Positions 59,182 to 64,000 of a stretch of 64,000 nucleotides of DNA are shown here, one piece after another. The DNA comes from Streptomyces griseoluteus. Lineage in GTDB: Bacteria > Actinomycetota > Actinomycetes > Streptomycetales > Streptomycetaceae. The translations under genes were made by a program, and so were the position numbers. Each line of letters opens with the position of its first letter. Position 1 is the first letter of the stretch. The stretch lies in assembly GCF_004784465.1 (NCBI RefSeq), contig NZ_SRRU01000006.1, positions 310,001-374,000 on the forward strand. The letters run 5' to 3'. The notes under the pieces are model-generated. The model saw only the letters and a program-made list of their open reading frames with translations. It ran no database searches and was not told the DNA's origin.

Positions 59182-60726
59182 ATGACGGCTGACCGGACGG
59201 GCCCGGTGGCCCGCACCCCGTACGGCGCGGTACGCGGCCGGTACGAGCACGGGAACGCGGTGTTCCGCGGCATCCCGTACGCGGCACCCCCCTTCGGCGT
59301 CCGCCGCTTCCGCGCGCCCGAGCCGCCCGAGCCCTGGGCCGGCGTGCGCGACGCCGGAGCCTTCGGGCCGACCCCGCCGAAACCCCCGTACTCCGAGGCG
59401 TTCGCCCAGTACCTCTCCGACCCCTCGGTGCCCGGCGACGAGTGTCTGAACCTCAACGTCTGGACCCCCGAGCCAGGCCCCGGCGCCCGTCTCCCGGTGC
59501 TGGTCTGGCTGCACGGCGGCGCGCTGACCAGGGGTTCCTCGGCGGTGCCGGTGTACGACGGGCGGGCCTTCGCCCGCGACGGCGTCGTCCTCGTCTCGGT
59601 CAACTACCGGCTCGGCGTCGAGGGCTACGGTCTCTTCCCGGACGCCCCCGCCAACCTGGGCCTGCACGACCAGCTGGCCGCGCTGCGCTGGGTGCACGAG
59701 TCCATCGCGGCCTTCGGCGGCGACCCCGGCAATGTCACCCTGGCCGGGCAGTCGGCCGGCGCCATCAGCACGGGCGTGCTCATCGCGGCCCCGCAGGCAC
59801 GCGGGCTGGTCCGGCGGGCAGTGCTGCAGAGCGGGGCGCCGGAGGTCTCGGACCGGCAGAAGGTGCGGCGCATGGTCCGCCGGATGGCCACCCGCCTGAA
59901 GATCCCGGCGACCGCGGCCGCCTTCGCCGGCGTCGACCGCGACCTGCTGCTGCGCACCCAGGCCGAGGCCGGCCGGCGCAGCAGCCCCGTCCTGGGCGGG
60001 CCCGGCTTCGGCGTCGTCGTCGACGGCGACCTCGTCCCCACCGACCCGCTGGCCGCCCTGACCGACGGCGACGCGGCGCCCGGCGTCGACCTGCTGATGG
60101 GCTGGACCCGCGACGAGTACCGGCTCTGGCTGGTGCCCGGCGGCCTGGTCGAGCACGTCGACCGGCTCGGCGCGGTCGCCCTGGCCGGCGCGATGGCCCG
60201 CTGCCACGTCGGCTCCGAGGTCCCGCGCGGCTACCGCGCCCTGCGCCCGGCCGCGGGCGCCGCCGAACTGGTCGGCCAGATGGTCACCGACCACATGCTC
60301 CGCCTCCCCCTGCACCGTCTGGCCGACGCCCGCCCGTCCGGCTCCCACGTGTACGAGTTCGCCTGGCCGTCCCTCCTCCCCGCCCTCGGTGCCTGCCACT
60401 CCCTGGAGCTCGGCTTCGTCTTCGACACCGGCGAGGTCGAGGAAGCCGTGAAGCTGGCCGGCAAGGGTACCCCCCAGTCCCTGGCCGACACCATGCACAC
60501 CTCATGGGTCGACTTCGCCACCACGGGCGACCCCGGCTGGCCCTCCTGGGACGCCTCCCACCCGACCCGTGTCTTCGACACCACCGGTCCCCACCTGGCC
60601 CACGGCCCCCGGGACGCGGAACTCGCCCTCTGGACCCACCCCCTCGTCCCCCACCAGGCCCCTTCCGTCAGCCGGCTCGCGGCGGTCCGGCGACTGCGGA
60701 GGTCGCCGGTGCTGCGGAGGCGCTGA
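59182..60726 (+). CDS. Type-B carboxylesterase
   Basis: This 514-residue serine esterase contains NVWTPEPGP (family block), oxyanion loop WLHGGALTRGSS, nucleophile elbow TLAGQSAGAIS (GxSxG with Ser) and VSVNYRLGVEGYGLFP. The probable catalytic His is in GACHSLELGFVF near the C-terminus. It has no signal peptide, so it is probably cytoplasmic. I start it at ATG 59182, with GAAGG upstream, although a GTG at 59131 would add a short N-terminus. It converges on mmuM. Confidence 0.9.
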   Translation: MTADRTGPVARTPYGAVRGRYEHGNAVFRGIPYAAPPFGVRRFRAPEPPEPWAGVRDAGAFGPTPPKPPYSEAFAQYLSDPSVPGDECLNLNVWTPEPGPGARLPVLVWLHGGALTRGSSAVPVYDGRAFARDGVVLVSVNYRLGVEGYGLFPDAPANLGLHDQLAALRWVHESIAAFGGDPGNVTLAGQSAGAISTGVLIAAPQARGLVRRAVLQSGAPEVSDRQKVRRMVRRMATRLKIPATAAAFAGVDRDLLLRTQAEAGRRSSPVLGGPGFGVVVDGDLVPTDPLAALTDGDAAPGVDLLMGWTRDEYRLWLVPGGLVEHVDRLGAVALAGAMARCHVGSEVPRGYRALRPAAGAAELVGQMVTDHMLRLPLHRLADARPSGSHVYEFAWPSLLPALGACHSLELGFVFDTGEVEEAVKLAGKGTPQSLADTMHTSWVDFATTGDPGWPSWDASHPTRVFDTTGPHLAHGPRDAELALWTHPLVPHQAPSVSRLAAVRRLRRSPVLRRR

Positions 60727-60734
60727 CCGGAGGG

Positions 60735-61631
60735 TCAGAGGCGGCCCAGCGCCCGGGCGATCGCGGTGATCGTCTCCGGACCCACGCGGCAGCAGCCGCC
60801 CACGAGGCGGGCGCCCGTGGCCGAGAAGGCGGGGGTGAGGGTGGGGGAGTCGTCCCAGGCGCGGGTCCGGGCGTTCCAGGTCTCGCCACTGTTGGGGTAG
60901 GCGACCACTGGCTTTCCGGTTGTCCGGGCCGCTGTCTCCACCGCGTGCGGGACGTCCTCGGGGGCGCAGCAGTTCACGCCCACCGCGATGATCTCCTCGG
61001 CGTCGGCGGCCAGGGCGAACGCCTCTTCCAGGGGCTGGCCGGCGCGGGTGCGGTCGCCGTCGACGCTGTAGGAGAGCCAGGCCGGGACGCCCAGGCCGCG
61101 GACCGCGCGCAGGAGGGCTTCCGCCTCGTCGGTGTCGGGGATGGTCTCCAGGGCCAGGATGTCGGGAGCGGCCTCCGCCAGGACCTCCAGGCGGGGGCGG
61201 TGGAAGCGTTCCAGTTCGGCTCGGGTCAGGCCGTAGCGGCCCCGGTACTCGGAGCCGTCCGCGAGCATCGCGCCGTACGGGCCCGCGGAGGCGGCCACCC
61301 AGAGGGGGCGGGTGGCCTCGGCGCGGCGGGCGGCCTCGCGGGCCAGTTCCACGCTGGAGGCCAGCAGGCGCGCGGCTTCCGCGCGGTCGATGCCGCGCCC
61401 GGCGAAGCCCTCGAAGGTGGCCTGGTAGCTGGCGGTGATCGCCACGTCCGCCCCGGCCGTGTAGTAGGCGAGGTGGGCCTCGGTGATCGCCTCCGGAGCC
61501 TCCGCGAGCAGACGGGCGGACCACAGCTCGTCGCCGAGGTCGTACCCGGCCGACGCCAACTGGTTGGAGAGCCCGCCGTCCAGGACGAGCGGTGGCCCCT
61601 CGGTGAGGGCGGTGGCGAGGTCGGTGCTCAT
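60735..61631 (-). CDS. mmuM: Homocysteine S-methyltransferase MmuM
   Basis: The enzyme has 298 residues with a TIM-barrel and three zinc-binding cysteines: one in IAVGVNCCAPED and the adjacent pair in LVGGCCRVGPET. N-terminal LVLDGGLSNQL and ITASYQATFEGF are family typical. It methylates homocysteine with S-methylmethionine or SAM. It is the third gene of an ATGA-coupled set with a TetR regulator and an alpha/beta hydrolase; its ATG overlaps the hydrolase stop. Confidence 0.93.
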   Translation of the reverse strand: MSTDLATALTEGPPLVLDGGLSNQLASAGYDLGDELWSARLLAEAPEAITEAHLAYYTAGADVAITASYQATFEGFAGRGIDRAEAARLLASSVELAREAARRAEATRPLWVAASAGPYGAMLADGSEYRGRYGLTRAELERFHRPRLEVLAEAAPDILALETIPDTDEAEALLRAVRGLGVPAWLSYSVDGDRTRAGQPLEEAFALAADAEEIIAVGVNCCAPEDVPHAVETAARTTGKPVVAYPNSGETWNARTRAWDDSPTLTPAFSATGARLVGGCCRVGPETITAIARALGRL

Positions 61632-62320
61632 CCTCCGACGCTAGTCGAGGTGAGGGCCTCGGCGAGCCGGTCCGCGAACTCCTCAGGGTGTTCCAGGGCG
61701 CCGAGGTGACCGCCGGGGAGTTCCAGGAGGGAGCCGTCGGCCAGGAACTGGGCCGCACGGTAGGGGAGTTGACCGTGCGAGTCCGTTCCCGCGGCGAGCG
61801 TCAGCCGGGCGAGCGCGGGCGCGGGGACGTACGCGGTGAACGGGTGCAGGACGTGTGCGAGGAAGACGCCCATCGGAGTCGCGTCCGGCCCCTCGGCGGG
61901 CGGCCGGCCGGGCCCGTCCAGCGCCGCGATCAGCTCCCGGCGCCGCTCCGCCCCGTCCGGCAGCACCAGCGCGCACGGCGGCTCGTGCGCGAGAACGTGC
62001 GCCAGCCGGGCCGGGTGCCGCGCGGCCAGCGCGAGCGCCGCGATCCCGCCCGAGCTGGTCCCGAAGACGTACCCGCGCTCACCGGGCGGCAGCACGGCGG
62101 CCAGCACCCGGTCCGCGCCGTCGGCCCAGTCCTGCGGCCGCTGGTCCGGCACCGGCTCCCCGAGGCGCCCGTGCGCCAGGCCCAGCGGGTCGTACGTCAC
62201 CACGGTGAACCGGCGCGCCAGCCGTGCGGTCAGCGGACCCAGTCCCATCGGATGCCCGGCGCCGCCCGGCAGGAGCAGCAGCACGGGGCCGGTGCCGGTG
62301 AGGTCGAAGTCGGGTGTCAT
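61628..62320 (-). CDS. Alpha/beta hydrolase
   Basis: The enzyme has 230 residues: PVLLLLPGGAGHPMGLGPL (oxyanion region), nucleophile elbow YVFGTSSGGIAALALAARHP (G-x-S-x-G) and C-terminal His in LPGGHLGALEHPEEF. The substrate is unknown; the TetR neighbour suggests induction by a small molecule. Its start overlaps the TetR stop and its stop overlaps the mmuM start (both ATGA). Confidence 0.87.
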   Translation of the reverse strand: MTPDFDLTGTGPVLLLLPGGAGHPMGLGPLTARLARRFTVVTYDPLGLAHGRLGEPVPDQRPQDWADGADRVLAAVLPPGERGYVFGTSSGGIAALALAARHPARLAHVLAHEPPCALVLPDGAERRRELIAALDGPGRPPAEGPDATPMGVFLAHVLHPFTAYVPAPALARLTLAAGTDSHGQLPYRAAQFLADGSLLELPGGHLGALEHPEEFADRLAEALTSTSVGG

Positions 62321-62895
62321 GCCTGAGCCTCGCTGGGCCAGTGTTCGAGCGCCCGGTGCAACGCCTCGACCCCCTTCTCCCAGGAGGCGTCCACCGCGCG
62401 GTCGGCGCCGAAGCCGCCCGCCGATTCGAGTACGCAGTAGCCGTGGAAGGTGCTGCGCAGCAGGCGTACCGCGTCCGTGAGGTCGGGTTCGGAGAGGCCG
62501 TAGGCGCGCAGCATCCCGTAGGTGATCTCGGCGGTGCGGCGCAGGGCGGGGGAGTCCGCGATCAGGGACTGGTCGATGCGGATCTGGGTGGCCGCGTACC
62601 GGCCGGGGTGCTCCAGGGCGTAGGCGCGATAGGCGTCCGCGAAGGCGGTCAGCGCGTCCCGGCCCGCGCGTCCGGCGACCGCCGCCGCGATGCGGTCGAT
62701 CAGCTCGCCGCCCGCGTACAGCGCCAGCCGGGTGCGCAGGTCGTTCAGGTTCCGGACGTGCGAGTACAGGCTCGCGTCCTTCACCCCGAAGCGCCGGGCC
62801 AGGGCGGAGAGGGTGACGTGCTCGAAACCGGCCTCGTCCGCGAGTTCGGCGGCGGCCGCGACCAGCCGGTCGGCCGTGATCCCCGCACGCGCCAT
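62317..62895 (-). CDS. TetR/AcrR-family regulator
   Basis: The protein has 192 residues. The N-terminal HTH is LADEAGFEHVTLSALARRFG with VKDASLYSHVRNL; the C-terminal ligand domain ends with the WHG-type block STFHGYCVLESAGGFG. A strong AAGGAGG site precedes the ATG. A perfect palindrome lies upstream, fitting autoregulation. It probably controls the downstream hydrolase and mmuM, which are ATGA-coupled to it, and possibly aldO upstream. Confidence 0.9.
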   Translation of the reverse strand: MARAGITADRLVAAAAELADEAGFEHVTLSALARRFGVKDASLYSHVRNLNDLRTRLALYAGGELIDRIAAAVAGRAGRDALTAFADAYRAYALEHPGRYAATQIRIDQSLIADSPALRRTAEITYGMLRAYGLSEPDLTDAVRLLRSTFHGYCVLESAGGFGADRAVDASWEKGVEALHRALEHWPSEAQA

Positions 62896-62909
62896 GGACC
62901 CACCTCCTT

Positions 62910-62941
62910 GGATGCCTAGCCCACATCCTAGAGGCTCTAGG
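62910..62941. promoter_or_regulatory. Palindromic operator candidate upstream of tetR
   Basis: CCTAGAG-G-CTCTAGG (62927-62941) is a perfect 7-1-7 palindrome that overlaps the aldO stop codon. CTAG, a rare tetranucleotide in bacteria, occurs at 62916, 62928 and 62937. GGATG (62910-62914) and CATCC (62924-62928) form a further inverted pair. The position, 32-46 bases before the tetR start, suits self-repression. Confidence 0.5.
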
Positions 62942-64000
62942 AAAGAATCTCCCGCACGAATGCATTGGCGAACTTGCCCGCCGGGTCCAGCCCGGCCACC
63001 AGTGCCCGGAAGTCGGCCAGCCTCGGGAACCGCTCCCGCACCACCGCCGCCGGCATTTCGAACACCTTCCCCCAGTGCGGCCGGGCGTCCAGCGCGCCGA
63101 GCGCGGCCTCCACCGCGCGCACCACGGGAAGCACGGCCGCCGCGTCCTCGATCCAGGTGAAGTGCAGGGCCACCGAGTCCCGCCCGTACGCCGGGCTGAG
63201 CCACTGCGCGTCGGCCGCGACCGTCCGTACCTCGCAGGTCAGCACCACCCCGGCGAGCGTCGTCCGGATCGCCTCCAGGGCGTGCAGCGCGGCCGGGGCG
63301 TCCGCCCTCGGCAACAGGTACTCCGACTGGAGTTCCGAGCCGCTGCTGGGCGTGAACTCGGCCCGGAAGTGCGGCAGTCGCTCGTGCCAGGGGCCGGGCA
63401 CGCCGCCCTGCTCGGTGCAGTTGACCGCAGGCATCCCCGGCACCGGATGCATCGCCCCGGCCGCCGGCTCCGCCCACGGGAAGTCCACCGGCGCCTGATC
63501 GGTGCGCCGCTTCAGCCACACCTGCCGGAACCCCGGCGCCCGCCAGTCGGTGAACAGGCTCACGCTGTACGCCGAGGCCGCGACCGTCTCGTAGTCCAGT
63601 CCCTCCAGGGGGAGTTCGGCGAAGACATGCTGCTCGACCTCGTACGCCGGTTCCAGGTCGAGGGTGAGCGCGGTGACCACGCCGAGCGCGCCGAGCGAGG
63701 TCACGGCGCCGTCGAAACGGGCGTCGCCGCGGGCGATCCGCAGCGTGCCGCCGTCCGCCGTGATCAACTCGACCTCGCGTACCGCCGAAGCGAGCGGGCC
63801 GTTGCCCACGCCGGAGCCGTGGGTGCCCGTGGCGACCGACCCGGCGACCGAAATGTGCGGCAGGGACGCCATGTTGGCGAGCGCCAGCCCGTGCGCGTGC
63901 ACCGTGCGGGCCAGCTCCGCGTACCGGACCCCGCCGCCGACACGTACCGTCCGGGCCGTCGTGTCCACGTCGATCACGGGGGGCAGTCCGGCCACCGACA
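62937..64000 (-). CDS. aldO: Alditol oxidase (xylitol/sorbitol oxidase), N-terminus outside window
   Basis: Only the C-terminal approximately 354 residues lie in the window; the reading frame is open at 64000. The protein strongly resembles S. coelicolor AldO as I remember it: VDVDTTARTVRVGGGVRYAE, NMASLPHISVAGSVATGTHG, the flavin-binding GSGVGNGPLAS, YSVSLFTDWRAPGFRQVWLK, and FVREILS at the end. The enzyme oxidises the terminal alcohol of xylitol, sorbitol or related sugars, yielding H2O2, with FAD covalently bound to a His in the missing N-terminal part. A stretch near residue 150 of the fragment is a few residues shorter than in AldO as I recall it. Its stop codon lies within an operator-like palindrome upstream of tetR. 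Confidence 0.9.
   Translation of the reverse strand, partial: SVAGLPPVIDVDTTARTVRVGGGVRYAELARTVHAHGLALANMASLPHISVAGSVATGTHGSGVGNGPLASAVREVELITADGGTLRIARGDARFDGAVTSLGALGVVTALTLDLEPAYEVEQHVFAELPLEGLDYETVAASAYSVSLFTDWRAPGFRQVWLKRRTDQAPVDFPWAEPAAGAMHPVPGMPAVNCTEQGGVPGPWHERLPHFRAEFTPSSGSELQSEYLLPRADAPAALHALEAIRTTLAGVVLTCEVRTVAADAQWLSPAYGRDSVALHFTWIEDAAAVLPVVRAVEAALGALDARPHWGKVFEMPAAVVRERFPRLADFRALVAGLDPAGKFANAFVREILS

Overview
The window is very GC-rich chromosomal DNA from an actinomycete, almost certainly a Streptomyces. Reasons: strong G/C bias at third codon positions, GTG starts, ATGA/GTGA gene overlaps, a two-domain geosmin synthase, a gamma-butyrolactone-receptor-type TetR regulator that looks like CprB, and a SAV_2148-type protein. 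Gene order (murC, msrB, cprB, geosmin synthase, alditol oxidase) suits the conserved core arm of a Streptomyces chromosome. I saw no tRNA or rRNA gene, CRISPR array, insertion sequence or prophage.

Layout. 1-4.4 kb, minus strand: a polysaccharide deacetylase lipoprotein (cut by the window edge), a slipin, and a translationally coupled carbonic anhydrase-SulP pair. 4.6-9.1 kb: zapE diverging from a RibD-type reductase, a Usp-like protein, murC and msrB. 9.4-12.9 kb: a four-gene quaternary-amine (OpuC/ProU-like) osmolyte ABC operon. 13.1-15.9 kb: an ArsR-type regulator coupled to an MgtA-like P-type ATPase. 15.9-21.0 kb, cell-envelope and export functions: an LCP ligase, TatA, DUF6114/DUF6230, a small secreted protein and a membrane-anchored LPMO. 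21.4-26.7 kb: cprB with a putative operator, an ARMT1/DUF89 phosphatase, an unusual cytochrome P450 and geoA. 26.8-36.4 kb: an M24 peptidase, a kinase-like phosphotransferase and trehalose/glycogen metabolism (treZ, treY, glgX). A DUF1707-FHA gene and a decayed subtilisin-inhibitor remnant lie between treZ and treY. 36.9-45.4 kb: a SAV_2148/HEPN protein, a DEDDh exonuclease, a second phosphotransferase, a sugar ABC operon without its own ATPase, an OleD-like macrolide glycosyltransferase, DUF1697 and a 100-residue unknown.

45.5-54.9 kb is one long minus-strand sulfur-assimilation block. In transcription order it holds a cysteine-type leader peptide, ferredoxin sulfite reductase, a 60-residue zinc ribbon, cysH, cysC, cysD, cysN, a sulfonate ABC transporter preceded by small leader-like frames, and a sirohydrochlorin chelatase that would make the siroheme the reductase needs. 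55-64 kb: a GNAT enzyme, a secreted unknown, a truncated GAF-regulator pseudogene, a YihY/BrkB membrane protein, a type-B carboxylesterase, the ATGA-coupled set tetR-hydrolase-mmuM, and alditol oxidase (cut by the window edge).

Most of the window is ordinary core genome. The most notable observations are the previously hidden SSI-type inhibitor remnant (31513-31766), the leader-peptide architecture of the sulfur operon, a CprB-like operator in front of cprB, a P450 without the usual I-helix acid/alcohol pair beside geoA, and a recurring TANNNT-6/7 nt-start arrangement that suggests several leaderless genes.
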